Positions 23,158 to 33,614 of a stretch of 64,000 nucleotides of DNA are shown here, one piece after another. The DNA comes from Erinaceus europaeus (taxonomy: Eukaryota; Chordata; Mammalia; Eulipotyphla; Erinaceidae). The stretch's first letter is position 1; each line of letters begins with the position of its first letter. The position numbers and the translations under genes are program-made. The stretch is from assembly GCF_950295315.1 (NCBI RefSeq), contig NC_080181.1:5260357-5324356 (forward strand). Reading direction: 5' to 3'. The notes beneath the pieces were generated by a model. That model searched no databases, was not told where the DNA came from, and saw only the letters and a list, made by a program, of their open reading frames with translations.

Positions 23158-23297
23158 GTGCCAGCAGGCAGACAGGCAGATGCCTGAAGTACTATTTCAC
23201 CACTTATGCAGCTTCCCTGCTGCAGCTGGCAACCAGGAGCATAAGCCCAGGTCCTTAACGCACTGTGATGTACGCGCTCAACCAGGCAGGCCCTCGT
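23040..23297 (-). mobile_element. SINE type B, old, with GATA microsatellite
   Basis: 'tttattttgttagagacagagacattg', a (GATA)n tract, then 'ccaggagcataagcccaggtcc' and 'caaccaggcaggccc'. Confidence 0.7.
23110..23157 (+). repeat. (GATA)n microsatellite
   Basis: About 11 tandem GATA units in the SINE body. Confidence 0.95.
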
Positions 23298-23384
23298 ATT
23301 TTAGTTTCTGTCCTGTACTTTTGCTCGGTGTAAAAATAAATAAATAAAATGTTGCCATTTATTTTTAGTTCTGAGATTGTGGAT

Positions 23385-24525
23385 TTTTTTTCTTATCATT
23401 TTATTGGGAGGGGTGGAGGACTTGCAGTACACTTGTTGACATGTGGGTATAATTTCTCATCTCACCATGTTAAGTGTCTGCAAAACACTCTTATCTCCAG
23501 TTTGGGTTGTTTTTTTTTTTCCCTCCAGGGTTATCACTGGGGCTCCCTGCCTCCACTAGGAATCCACTGCTCCTGGCTGCCATTGTTTCCCCCATTTTTG
23601 TTGCCCTTGTTGTTGTTATTGCTGGATAGGACAGAGAGAAATGGAGAGAGGTAGGGAAGACAGAGAGGGGGAGAGAAAGATAGACATCTGCAGACCTGCT
23701 TCACCACCTGTGAAGCGACTCCCCTGCAAGTGGGGAGCCAGGAGCTGGAACCAGGATCCTTAAGCGGGTCGTTGAGCTTCGTGCCATGTGTGCTTAATTG
23801 GCTGCACTACAGCCCGATGACTCCCCACCACTAACACCCCAACTTGGATCTTTTTGCACCTTCCTGTAACAGGGCCCCAAACCACCCCTTGTCATTCCTT
23901 CTCCCTTCCATTCTCTCCCTTCCCTAGACCAAACCCAGTCCAAGTTTTACTCAGTGCTATTCCTTCCTGTTCTCATTTCTTAAGTTCCACCTACATGTGA
24001 GATCATCCCATAGTTATCCTTCTCCTTTTGGCTTATCTCACTTCATGTAATTCCTTCAAGCTCCATCCAAGATGACCTGAAGGTGAATTCATCATTCTTA
24101 AGACCTGAGTAGTATTCCATTGTGTGTCTAGACCACAACTTGCTCAGCCACTCACCTGTTGTGGGTCACCTGGGTTACTCCCAAGTTTTGGCTAATACAA
24201 ATTGTGTGACTCTGAACATAGAGGTACACAGATCTCTTTGGATGGGTGTGTTTGATTTTTTGGATCTATCCCCAGAAGAGGAATTGCAGGGTACTAGAAT
24301 AAGTCCATTTCTAGCCTCCTGAGAGTTCTCCAGTTCTCCACAAGGGTGAGCCTGATTCACATTCCCACCAGCAGTGCAGGAGGGTTCCTTTGCCCCCAGA
24401 GCCTCTCCAACAGTTGTTGTACTGTCCTTTTTGATATATGGTTATCTCACAAGAGTAAAGTGGTATCTCATTGTTGTCATTACTTGCATTTCTCTGATAA
24501 GATCGTGGTTTTTAATCGCACAGGT
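23385..24525 (-). mobile_element. Old L1 3' end, interrupted by a SINE
   Basis: 3' UTR vocabulary ('cacttgttgacatgtggg', 'ctgcaaaacactcttatctcc'), then after the SINE 'cagtccaagttttactcag' and ORF2 C-terminal complement up to 'catttctctgataagatcg'. More diverged than the L1 at 1966. Confidence 0.8.
23509..23822 (-). mobile_element. SINE type A-long inside an L1 3' UTR
   Basis: T-run, 'ccctccagggttatcactggggc', linker, purine body, and a head ending near 'cactacagcccgatgactcccc'. Confidence 0.88.
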
Positions 24526-24529
24526 GTTC

Positions 24530-25060
24530 ATTGGTACTGGGCCCAGCTCTCTTCCTGCATCATCAGCTCCTGCCTCCTGTTGGTTATGTTCTCTAAACAG
24601 AGAGTTCTTAAGATACTGGCATCTTAAAACACCTGCCTGTGCACACTTACATGAGAATGCACCCAGTATCTCTAACTACATCCTACTTTCCAAATCCAAA
24701 AAGAAAAGTACCTTTGATATTTACTTTCCTTGAAGTCTTGTCTTAGCAGTCCTTCAGTAGATCCCCAAAGTCAGAATCCCAGTGTCTGTTTCACAGGAGC
24801 ACATGTTTCCATTCACTTTGTCTAGCACTTCTACTGAACTTCCTGATGGGTTCACCTGTGACTGCATCCATAGCTCCCTTGACATAGTATATGCAAGAAT
24901 TTACTCTTCCAAGGTTAGATGGAAACTTAATACTCAAATCAAGTTGCTGAATACCATTGTTGTTTGTAAGATTAACTGCATTCATGTCTTTCGTGCTTTA
25001 ACATTCTATTTAGCACATAGTAGATCTTGATTTAAATCAAAGTCCATTAAACAAGCCATT
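24530..25060. other. No identified feature
   Basis: Single-copy-looking, AT-rich. Confidence 0.4.
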
Positions 25061-25069
25061 ATAAGATTT

Positions 25070-25268
25070 TTTAAATATTTTATTTATTTCTTGGACAGAG
25101 GCAGAGAGAAATAAAGAAGGAAGTGTAGAAATAAACATAGAGAGACACATGCAGCACTGTGTCACCACTTTGCAAAGCTTCCCTTCTGAAGATGGGGACA
25201 TGAGGCTTGAACCATGTCCTTGCATATAGTAACCTGTGCATTCAACCAGGTGCACCACCACCCGGCCC
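25070..25268 (-). mobile_element. SINE type B with 13-bp TSD
   Basis: Ends 'gtgcaccaccacccggccccc'. The flanking repeats 'attataagatttt' and 'attacaagatttt' differ at one base. Confidence 0.88.
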
Positions 25269-25269
25269 C

Positions 25270-25604
25270 CATTACAAGATTTTAAAGGTTTATAATGTTT
25301 AGATTGTAAAGTCCTACTTTTCATGATCACTGAATTGGTATTAACCAAGGTATGGTAAGGTAATGAAAACAGTATCTGGAAGAGATTAACCAAAACCTGT
25401 TTGAATGTAAATACCTAATAGTGAAATATCATGGTTGCTGGGCATCTGATCATGCTTAGAATGCAGACACTATTATTCTAAGTGCTTACTTGACTGTCCT
25501 AACACACTATTTGTTTTTCTCCCATTTGTCTTTTCGTTTCTGGTCAGATAGATATCAGTAGCAATATCAGTGAGCTTCATTTCATACACTTACCAAATTT
25601 TGAT
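25270..25604. other. No identified feature
   Basis: About 330 bp of AT-rich DNA between two SINEs. Confidence 0.4.
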
Positions 25605-25618
25605 AAGAATTTTTTAGG

Positions 25619-25980
25619 GGGGGTCGGGCGGTGACACAGTGGGTTAAGCGCATGTGGCGCAAAGTGCAGGGACCGGCGTAAGGATCCCGGTTCGAGCCCC
25701 CGGCTCCCCACCTGCAGGGGAGTCGCTTCACAGGCGGTGAAGCTTGTCTGCAGGTGTCTATCTTTCTCTCCCCTTCTCTGTCTTCCCCTCCTCTCTCCAT
25801 TTCTCTCTGTCCTATCCACCAACAAATTGCATCAACAAGGGCAATAATAATAACCACAACGAAGCTACAACAAGGGCAACAAAAGGGGGGAAAAAATGGC
25901 CTCCAGGAGCGGTGGATTCATGGTGCAGGCACCGAGCCCAGCAATAACCCTGGAGGAGGAAAAAGAAAAAAAAAAAAAAA
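25619..25980 (+). mobile_element. SINE type A-long, complete, 14-bp TSD
   Basis: Complete from 'ggtcgggcggtgacacagtggg' to A-tail, with B box 'ggttcgagccc' and 3' module. Direct repeat 'aagaattttttagg' at 25605-25618 and 25981-25994 is perfect, suggesting a recent insertion. Confidence 0.95.
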
Positions 25981-26117
25981 AAGAATTTTTTAGGACCACC
26001 TGACCAGTAATTTCCCAAGACTGTGCAACCCAAGCAGACTGACCTCCCAGTCCGTTCTAAATTTGAAGCTCTAACCAACAAATCTGTTGGAAGGAATCAA
26101 GGATTCCGAATGGTCAA

Positions 26118-26320
26118 CTTTTATTTATTTATTTATTTATGTCTGGTCATCAGTGGAGCTTCACCACTCTGAGCCCACTTTTCAAATAGAGAGATAGGGA
26201 GACAGAGGAGACCACAGAATCATAGCTTCCTCCACTGTGGTGCTGACTGTTCCTAAGCCTGGGCCATGTGCATGGAAAAGCAAGAACAGTACCCCCAGCT
26301 GAACCATTTCACCAGTGCCT
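26118..26320 (-). mobile_element. SINE type D-like with 10-bp TSD
   Basis: TTTA tail at left, 'catcagtggagcttcaccac ...', '...cccccagctgaaccatttcac'. Direct repeat 'gaatggtcaa' at 26108-26117 and 26321-26330. Confidence 0.7.
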
Positions 26321-26330
26321 GAATGGTCAA

Positions 26331-27735
26331 TGTTAAAAGAATTTTTTTTTTTTTACTTAATTCATCTCAATTCTTCTGTTTTGCCCAAATATGCTCAACT
26401 TGTCAGAGGGATGGCTATTCAGGAGTCTATAGAATGCATTTCCGTCCCATAAATATTTCCACGTTCTCTCCAGTGTTTTGGCATCTTTTCAAGACGCCAT
26501 AATGAATACTAAATGATGATGTCTAAAAGCACAAGGGAGTCTACTGTAGGTCAAAATAATATGCCAGAAGGTCATGGGAAGAGAATGTGACTGAGTCACT
26601 GAAATTGTGCAAAAGCTATCTGAAACTTCTTATTAAAAGAGTGCACTATCTTACTTTAGAGAGATTTGTCTAGAAATGATGACACTGTTGCTTAATTTCT
26701 AGTCTACTGTCCCTTTAATAAAAGTTAATAGTGTCATAAGATAGAAAGTGATAAGTAATTTAAGAAGACATGCAGATGTGTAGAATTAGCAAAGTTTGGC
26801 AAGGATTGCTAGCTATCGTTTTTCTTACAGGAAATGAACAATTTATGTTCAGAAATTAGTGGTCTCCATTCCTGACTTGAATATCAGGGGATTCCATGTT
26901 GTGATGGTAGAGAGATCTCTGGTCTCACTCCATATGTGGGTCAGCAGGTGAGCTCCTTCCATGGGTCCCAGAGAGACAGGTGCTGGTGTCTTGGTGAGTT
27001 AGCCATGGACAACCCTTCTAGTGGCAGGGGTTTCCAAGAGCTGTTCCTAAGAGAACTGCATGTTTCTTGCCCTCACATGGATCCCTGTGTCTAGAGTAGG
27101 CATTCAGAAAGTTGTCTTTGGAATAAGTTAAATAGAGAGACCAACTTAGCAACTGCTGACTCCACTGAGTAGCACTGATGAGAATTGCTTAAGCATCTGC
27201 TTGTCTTAACCACTCTTACATTTGGGGTACTTTTAACCTCTGGAACAGTTCTTGAATCTCTAGTAGATGGGTGACTCAAACATCTTTTCTGAGCTCTACT
27301 TCTGTTAGAGATTCAAGAAACAGTCCCCAGTGAGCCCTCTAGGTAAAATACTATTGTTTCCAACAACAGCTCTCTTAAAGAATGTGGGACTGTCATCTGA
27401 GCACTTTCCCAGCAATCATCACAAAGTCACATGCCTTAGAGAGCAGGTTTTTCTTCCTTTGTGCCAACTCAGAGCATAGCTCCCTGGACTCCAAGGGAAC
27501 CCTTTTTGTCATTAAAAGGACCAAGAATTCAACACACATAGACTGAGTACATATTAGGAAATAGATACTTTTTAGGTATTTAAAGTATAGCTTACACATT
27601 TCTTCTAAGGGTTTTGGACTTTATGTGTGGAATTTGCAAAAATTCCAAATCTCCCTATCTGTATTGTTTGATTTTTTTTATATTTATGTAATACTTTGTG
27701 TCTCATCAAACACCTTTACACATATTCCTAACTTT
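26331..27735. other. No identified gene
   Basis: About 1.4 kb without a recognised repeat apart from a T-run near 26341-26354. Confidence 0.4.
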
Positions 27736-27740
27736 GAGTT

Positions 27741-27957
27741 TCTTTTTTATTTTTTAAATTTTTTTAATTTATTTACTATTGGATAGAGACAGAGGGAAAT
27801 TGAGAGAGGTGGGGAGACAGACGGGGAGAGAGACAGTTGCAGCCCTGCTTCACCACTCCTGAAGCTTTCCACCTGCAGGTAGGAACCAGGAGCTTGAACC
27901 CAGGTCCTTGTACACTATAATGTAAACACTCAACTAGGTGTGCCACCACCTGGCCCT
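27741..27957 (-). mobile_element. SINE type B
   Basis: 'tttatttactattggatagagacag', body, 'ggagcttgaacccaggtcc', 'caactaggtgtgccaccacctggcc'. Confidence 0.88.
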
Positions 27958-28029
27958 CTAACTTAGAGCTTCTCATCAGTTGTGTGAGAAAGGCATAAAA
28001 TATTTCCATTCTGATAAGATATTTACATT

Positions 28030-28960
28030 CCATACATCAGACAAGAGTTTAATAACCAAAATATAGAAAAAGCTTGCCAAACTCAACAACAACAAAAAAC
28101 AAATGACCCCCATCCAAAAATGGGGAGAGGATATGGACTGAATATTCACCACAGAAGAGATCCAAAAGGCTGAGAATCACATGAAAAAAAACCTTTGATT
28201 GTCAGAGAAATGCAAATAAAGACAACAGTGAGATACCATTTCACTCCTGTGAGAATGCCATGCATCAGAAAAGGTAACAGCAGCAAATGCTGGAGAGGGT
28301 GTGGGGTCAAAGGAACCCTCCTGTACTGCTGGTGGGAATGTAAATTGGTCCAACCTCTGTGGAGAACAGTCTGGAGAATTCTCAGAAGGCTAGAAATGGA
28401 CCGACCCTATGATCCTGCAATTCCTCTCCTGGGGATCTATCCCAAGGAACCCAACACATCCATCCAAAAAGATCTGTGTACACATATGTTCTTAGCAGCA
28501 CAATTTGTAATAGTCAAAACCTGGAAGCAACCCAGGTGTCCAACAACAGATGAGTGGCTGAGCAAGCTATGGTCTAGATACACAATGGAATACTACTCAG
28601 CTATAAAAAATGGTGACTTCACTGTTATCAGCTGGATGGACCCTGAAAAATTCATGTTAGGTAAAATAAGTCAGAAACAGACAGATGAATATGGAATGAT
28701 CTCACTCTCGGGCAGAAGTTGAAAAACAAAATCAGAAGAGAAAACACAAGTAGAATCTGAACTGGAACTGGCGTATTGCACCAAGTAAAAAAGACTCTTG
28801 GGTGGGTTGTGAGGAGAATACAGGTCCAAAAAGGATGACAGAGGACCTAATGGGGGCTGTATTGTGATATGGAAAACTGGGAAATGTTATGCATGTACAA
28901 ACTATTGTATTTACTGTCGAATGTAAAATATTAATTCCCCAATAAAGAAATTAAAAAAAT
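28030..28960 (+). mobile_element. 5'-truncated L1 with ORF2 C-terminus and 3' UTR
   Basis: Starts near 'catcagacaagagtttaataac' and ends 'ccccaataaagaaatt' plus an A-rich tail. The 3' end matches the LTR-interrupted L1 at 17680-18690. Confidence 0.92.
28195..28722 (+). pseudogene. L1 ORF2 C-terminal fragment (about 175 codons)
   Basis: The open stretch encodes the L1 ORF2p C-terminal region, which lies after the reverse transcriptase domain and includes the cysteine-rich segment used in RNA binding. Visible marks are [16 protein letters not shown], the cysteine-containing CWRGCG and [24 protein letters not shown] and YYSAIKNGD. Endonuclease and RT domains are absent, so the fragment cannot retrotranspose. 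The ATG is internal to the ancestral frame and is not a real start. Confidence 0.9.
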
Positions 28961-29106
28961 AAAATAAAAATAAAACAGAGCTGAGCAATATGCTCTTTAA
29001 AACATTTAAAAGTTATTTTTTTCAAAGTCATCTCTTTTAGATAAGAGTATGCAATACTACTTTGTTCTTTACTATAAGAGTATTTTATCTTCTCAATCTA
29101 ATATAT

Positions 29107-30565
29107 CAAACTCCTTGAGAGGCTGCTTCTGTCACGTATTTCTCATCTTACAGAGAAATTCCTATCACCCGCCCAAGCTGGTTTCCGCCCAGGAAGATCT
29201 ACCTGCGAACAAGCCCTGGCCCTCTCAACTTACATTGAAAATGGATTCCAGAAGAATTTAAAGACGGGTGCTGTCTTTGTTGATCTCACAGCAGCCTATG
29301 ACACCGTCTGGCACCATGGTCTCCTAGTCAAGATCTCAAGATGCCTGCCTCCATGGGTGGCCAACACTATATCGTTTCTTCTCCAAAACAGAAGATTCCG
29401 GGTGCATCTGGGTGACAAGTCTAGCAGATGGAGACCTGTCTCAAGTGGCCTCCCCCAGGGCTCTGTTCTGGCTCCTACGCTATTTAATATTTACATCAAT
29501 GACCTCCCAGAAACTTCTTCAAGGAAGTTCATCTACGCCGATGACATCTGCTGTGCAACTCAGGCATCCAAGTTTGACATCCTCGAGGAAACACTCACGA
29601 AAGACATGTCTCTGATATCTGATTACTGTAAAAAATGGCGACTAATCCCTAGCACTGCAAAAACGGTATCATCTGTTTTCCATCTACACCATGCCTCGGC
29701 CTCGCGTGAGCTTAATGTGCAGCTTGGCGGTGCGAGAATCCGGCATGAAGCCCAGCCAGTCTATCTTGGCGTTACTCTCGATTGCACTCTGTCATGTCAC
29801 AAACATCTCATAAAAACTGCAGCAAAGGTGGGCGCGAGGAATAACATCATTGCAAGACTGGCCAGCTCCTCATGGGGCGCGAGCGCTTCCACACTACGAT
29901 CATCATCTCTGGCATTATGCTATTCCACTGCAGAATACTGTGCCCCAGTATGGTTCCGTAGCCCCCATGTCCACTTGGTCGATTCCAAATTATATTCCTC
30001 CATGAGGATAATTTCTGGAACCATCCATTCCACCCCGGTTCCATGGCTGCCAGTTCTTAGCAACATCGCCCCGCCAGATATTCGTCGGGATGCGGCATCT
30101 TCTAAATTCATTTCCCACGTCTACGCTCGACCGGACCTGCCAATATGCACGGATATATTCACCCACCCTGTCCAACGCTTGACGTCTCATCACCCAATCT
30201 GGTCCCCTATGCCTACACTGAACTTCTCTGTTCCAGACTCTTGGAAACAGAGTTGGCAGTCAGCTGAGGTAAAGAACAAACACCTCATCACAGACCCCTG
30301 CAAGCGTCAACCCGGCTTTGACCTAGCACGTTATGATTGGGCCCTCCTCAATCGCTATTGAACAGGCCATGGCCGGTGCGCCGCTATGTTCCATCGCTGG
30401 GGAGCCAGAGATGACCCGAATTGCCCCTGCGGCTACAGACAGACTATGATCCACATAGTCAATGACTGCCACCTCTCCAGATTCAAAGGAGGTCTCGAAA
30501 CTTGACATCAGGCTCAACCTGACGCTGTTGACTGGCTACGGAAGAAGGGCAAACGCTAGAAGAAG
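29107..30565 (+). mobile_element. Vingi non-LTR retrotransposon copy A, 5'-truncated
   Basis: About 1.46 kb of the 3' part of an Ingi-related element. It starts within the RT region ('caaactccttgagagg') and ends 'aaacgctag' plus an AGAAG-type tail, not poly(A). Perfect 30-bp direct repeats at 29076-29105 and 30566-30595 mark a complete insertion. No RNase H region follows the RT, as published for Vingi and unlike Ingi. Assignment to Vingi-1 is from memory of the hedgehog literature, supported by five related copies here and by the hedgehog SINEs. Confidence 0.88.
29108..30559 (+). pseudogene. Vingi reverse transcriptase, C-terminal two-thirds, two stops
   Basis: The frame is open from 29108 to the TGA at 30359-30361 (417 codons); coding similarity continues in the same frame past it to the ancestral TAG at 30557-30559. 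RT blocks in order: AQAGFRPGRSTCEQ; FVDLTAAYDTVWH with the motif A Asp (29282-29284); SGLPQGSVLAPTLFNIYIND (block B); and the catalytic YADD (29534-29545). The C-terminus carries a cysteine cluster, NCPCGYRQ ... VNDCHLSRFKGG. The protein would nick target DNA and copy its own RNA, but the endonuclease part is missing here. Stops at 30359-30361 (CGA-derived, see findings) and 30503-30505 kill it. Internal GTG or ATG codons are not real starts. Confidence 0.88.
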
Positions 30566-30672
30566 AAGAGTATTTTATCTTCTCAATCTAATATAAGCTC
30601 TTAAACATTGCGTATTAGTATTTTTAATAATGTTTCTCTATAAAAGGACATTGCAATTTTTAAATTTGGAAT

Positions 30673-30864
30673 CTTCTTCTTCTAGCATTTGCCCTTCTTC
30701 CGTAGCCAGTCAACAGCGTCAGGTTGAGCCTGATGTCTGCTTGTTGCTGGCTTTGATAGTGACTAGGATCCATGTGGATTCAGTCGGCTAGGAAGGATCC
30801 TCAGTTTCCCCAATAAATGGGTACTCACGGGATGCACCACGAGAAGGTCGATCCAATGCATCCC
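30673..30864 (-). mobile_element. Vingi copy B: internally deleted, non-autonomous
   Basis: Only 192 bp. The 3' 64 bp (30673-30736) match the last codons and tail of Vingi copies A, C and D. At 30736/30737 it jumps to about 128 bp found in no other copy here, starting (minus strand) 'gggatgcattggatcgacc'. Perfect 11-bp direct repeat 'aaatttggaat' at 30662-30672 and 30865-30875 shows both ends are native. The unique part is therefore most likely the Vingi 5' UTR. It codes for nothing and would need Vingi enzyme in trans. Confidence 0.85.
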
Positions 30865-30895
30865 AAATTTGGAATGATAAGTAATAGGTAAATAT

Positions 30896-31005
30896 ATGCA
30901 TATACTATATATTATATTATACTATATTATACTATATTATATTATATTATACTATACTATACTATATTATATTATATTTTAATTTATTTTATTTTATATA
31001 TTTCC
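30896..31005. repeat. AT-rich minisatellite (TATTA/TACTA)n
   Basis: Irregular tandem TATAT-TATAC-type pentamers, immediately beside Vingi copy B. Confidence 0.9.
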
Positions 31006-31014
31006 ATTCTATTG

Positions 31015-31299
31015 GGGGCCAGGTGGTGGTGCAGTGGGTTAAACGCACACAGTGCATAAGGGCAAAGACCCACGCAAGAATCCCGGTTCGAGCCCCTCCC
31101 CACCTGCCAGGGGGTCACCTCGCAAGCAGTGAAGCAGATCTGCAGGTGTCTATCTTTTTCCCCCACCACCATTTTCCCCTCCTCTCTCAATTTCTTTCTG
31201 CCCAATAATAATAACAATGGGGGGGGTGGCCACCAGGAGAAGTGGATTCAGAGTGCAGGCACCGAGCCTGTGATAACCCTGAAGGCAAAAAAAAAAAAA
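31015..31299 (+). mobile_element. SINE type A-long
   Basis: 'ggggccaggtggtggtgcagtggg', 'cccggttcgagccc', short linker, 3' module 'caccaggagaagtggattc', 'ccctgaaggc', poly(A). Confidence 0.88.
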
Positions 31300-31735
31300 T
31301 CCATTTTACAAATAAAGATATGTTGCCTAAGATCACTAATTCATAGACCCCTTATTATCTGAAAAAGAACTAGTTCTTCTACTCATGTCAGAGACACTTT
31401 TCACTGATCTGTCTGCTCTCAGAGACCATACATTTTGCTACTGTTACACAGAGTGAATGCTCTTTCATTCCTCTATTCCAGTTTTTAAGAACCCAATCTG
31501 TTGATACTGGAATATAGTGTGTACAGCATCTTTCCTCAAGGCTATTTTATAATCTAATGGAAAAATGAAACATAAAATATTATCCATAGCCTAAAACAGG
31601 ACATGAAACATGCTATAAAAGCACATGTAAAAATTAAGGTATAGGAGAGTCACTTACAGTTGGGAAAAGAACAAGAAAGACCAAGAAAGATTTTCTTCAG
31701 ACAAGATATTGGGAATGTGTCTAAAGCATACATGG
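31300..31735. other. No identified feature
   Basis: AT-rich single-copy-looking DNA. Confidence 0.4.
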
Positions 31736-31736
31736 G

Positions 31737-31880
31737 GTGGGGGGTAGATAGCATAGTGTTATGCAGAGACTCTCATGCCTGAGGCACTAAAGGTCCCATG
31801 TTCAATTCTTGTACCACCATAAACCAGAGCTGAACAGTACTCTGGAAAAAACTTAAAAAATAAAAATGAATGAAATAAAA
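31737..31880 (+). mobile_element. SINE type D
   Basis: 'gtagatagcatagtgttatgc', 'actctcatgcctgaggc', 'atgttcaattcttgtaccacc', 'ccagagctgaacagtactctgg', A-rich tail. Confidence 0.75.
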
Positions 31881-31891
31881 CATACACACAA

Positions 31892-31958
31892 ATGGGTTGT
31901 CAGGAAAGTCATGATGTATTTTTCTATGCAAAGGTGTGTTATGACTTCCCTGACAAAT
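31892..31958. mobile_element. Mariner-like palindromic MITE, copy 1
   Basis: Near-perfect palindrome of about 67 bp. Left arm 'ttgtcaggaaagtcatga' pairs with right arm 'ttatgacttccctgacaa' (two mismatches). Shares its left half with the copy at 61121-61181. Outermost bases have decayed. Confidence 0.75.
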
Positions 31959-32012
31959 ATATATATATGTATATGCATATGCATATGTATATGTACACAC
32001 ACACATATATTT
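31955..32012 (+). repeat. TA/TATG/AC simple repeat
   Basis: (TA)n, then 'tatgcatatgcatatg', then (AC)n, beside the MITE. Confidence 0.9.
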
Positions 32013-32014
32013 AA

Positions 32015-32805
32015 ATGATGTTTTCAAAACCTCCCACCATTTTGGTAAACTGCAACTTAAACAAAAGTCAGAAGAAAACTTTGCCCCATTTAAAGTTTAT
32101 GACATTCCTGCATCAAAAAAAAAAATTTGAACAGGAAATGCATATGCATAAATTCCCACACTGGCAAGCTGAGGATATTATCAGACATCCACCCACCCGT
32201 CCCCATCTCACTTTTCATTGGAGGGAAGGTTTGAAGTTGACAGAAATTATAAGCTTCTCATTTTAGCTGACTGAAAACGCATCAGGGATAAATTTTTGTC
32301 AGTGGTGAGAGAATCATCTTCTTCCTGGTTAAACTGCATGTGTTGTGGATATCATATTCTGTTCATTCAGTTGATTAGACACAATAAAAAAGTGGCAGTT
32401 GTGTACAATCCAAATTTGAATCAGCTATCTGCAGATACTTAGTGCCAGTGTGATTACCGTTTGCTTAGACACCAGGTGGAAACTCATCAGCCAGTATTGT
32501 CCTCTTAAAACTAATATGTTCTCCAAAAGTGCATTTGCATCAACAACTAGCCTATTTTGTTTCTCATGACAAATTTTCTTCCAATTTTAAAGTATTGTTC
32601 TGGAACCAAGAAGAGACTCGGTTTCAGATCCTAGTTATGTTTATGGTTTACTATTTGTTTGGATTGTTGTTGTTGATCTTTTAGGTTTTATTGTTGATGT
32701 TATTTTTGTTGCTTTGTCTCTAAAAACAGTATTTGTTTTGGTTTTTATCTTATTGTGCCACCAAGAGAGAAGGGGAAATCATATTTTTGAAAACTTCTTT
32801 GGGGG
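32015..32805. other. No identified gene
   Basis: About 790 bp of single-copy-looking DNA with a GTT-rich patch near 32665-32715 that is not a clear SINE. Confidence 0.4.
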
Positions 32806-32812
32806 TGGGCAG

Positions 32813-33332
32813 TTCTTCTTCTAGCGTTTGCCCTTCTTCCGTAGCCAGTCAACAGCGTCAGGTTGAGCCTGATGTAAAGTTTCGAGACCTCCTTTGAATC
32901 TGGAGAGGTGGCAGTCATTGACTATGTGGGTCATAGTCTGTCTGTAGCCGCAGGGGCAGTTCGGGTGTCTCTGGCTCCCCAGCGATGGAACATAGCGGCG
33001 CACCGGCCATGGCCTGTTCAATAGCGATTGAGGAGGGCCCAATCATAACGTGCTAGGTCAAAGCCGGGTTGACGCTTGCAGGGGTCTGTGATGAGGTGTT
33101 TGTTCTTTACCTCAGCTGACTGCCAACTCTGTTTCCAAGAGTCTGGAACAGAGAAGTTCAGTGTAGGCATAGGGGACCAGATTGGGTGACGAGACGTCAA
33201 GCGTTGGACAGGGTGGGTGAAGATATCCGCGCATATTGGTAGGTCCGGTCGAGCGTAGACGTGGGAAATGAACTTAGATGATGCCGCATCCCGACGAATA
33301 TCTGGCGGGGCGATGTTGCTAAGAACTGGCAG
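32813..33332 (-). mobile_element. Vingi copy C, 3' third only
   Basis: Reverse-strand match to copies A and D from 'ctgccagttcttagcaacatc' to 'cgctagaagaagaa'. The 5' break lies at 33332, where a SINE linker begins without any spacer. Confidence 0.88.
32821..33330 (-). pseudogene. Vingi RT C-terminal remnant, stop and frameshift
   Basis: Encodes the region after the RT catalytic core: NFSVPDSWKQSWQSAEVKNK, then a TGA at 33018-33020 (the position that is CGA in copy E), then a one-base deletion near 32964 that shifts the frame before the cysteine cluster (NCPCGYRQTMTHIVNDC). Ancestral TAG at 32821-32823. Confidence 0.82.
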
Positions 33333-33578
33333 TTTATTGCTGTTATTATTTTTGTTGTTATTGATATCGTTGTTCTTGGATAGGACAGAGAGAAATGGAG
33401 AGAGGAGGGGAAGACAGAGTGGGGGGAGAGAAAGACAGACACCTGCAGACCTGCTTCACCACTTGTGAGGCGACCCCCCCTGTAGGTGGGAAGCCGCGAG
33501 CTCAAACCGGGATCCTTACTCCTGTCCTTGCACTTTGCACCTTGTGCTCTTAACCCACTGCACTACTGCCAGACCCAC
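33333..33578 (-). mobile_element. SINE type A lacking its 3' tail, fused to Vingi C
   Basis: From 'tttattgctgttattattt' through purine body to a complete tRNA-like head ending 'actactgccagaccc'. The usual terminal 'cccttttgttgccc' is absent; the sequence passes directly into Vingi copy C. Confidence 0.82.
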
Positions 33579-33614
33579 AGGTTTAAACTCTTGACATTAA
33601 ACAAAAAAATCAAG

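Noticed and set aside
25619..25705. tRNA gene
   Set aside because: The A-box and B-box-like sequences belong to tRNA-derived SINE heads, which do not fold as a full cloverleaf and recur dozens of times.
28195..28722. 175-codon open frame as a host gene
   Set aside because: It is L1 ORF2 C-terminal sequence inside a truncated L1.
29357..30361. 334-codon frame as an intact gene starting at GTG
   Set aside because: The frame is open upstream to the element's truncation point, and the RT continues past the stop. It is a Vingi pseudogene.
33120..33260. A TSD for Vingi copy C
   Set aside because: Short matches such as 'ggcag' near the ends are too brief to separate from chance.
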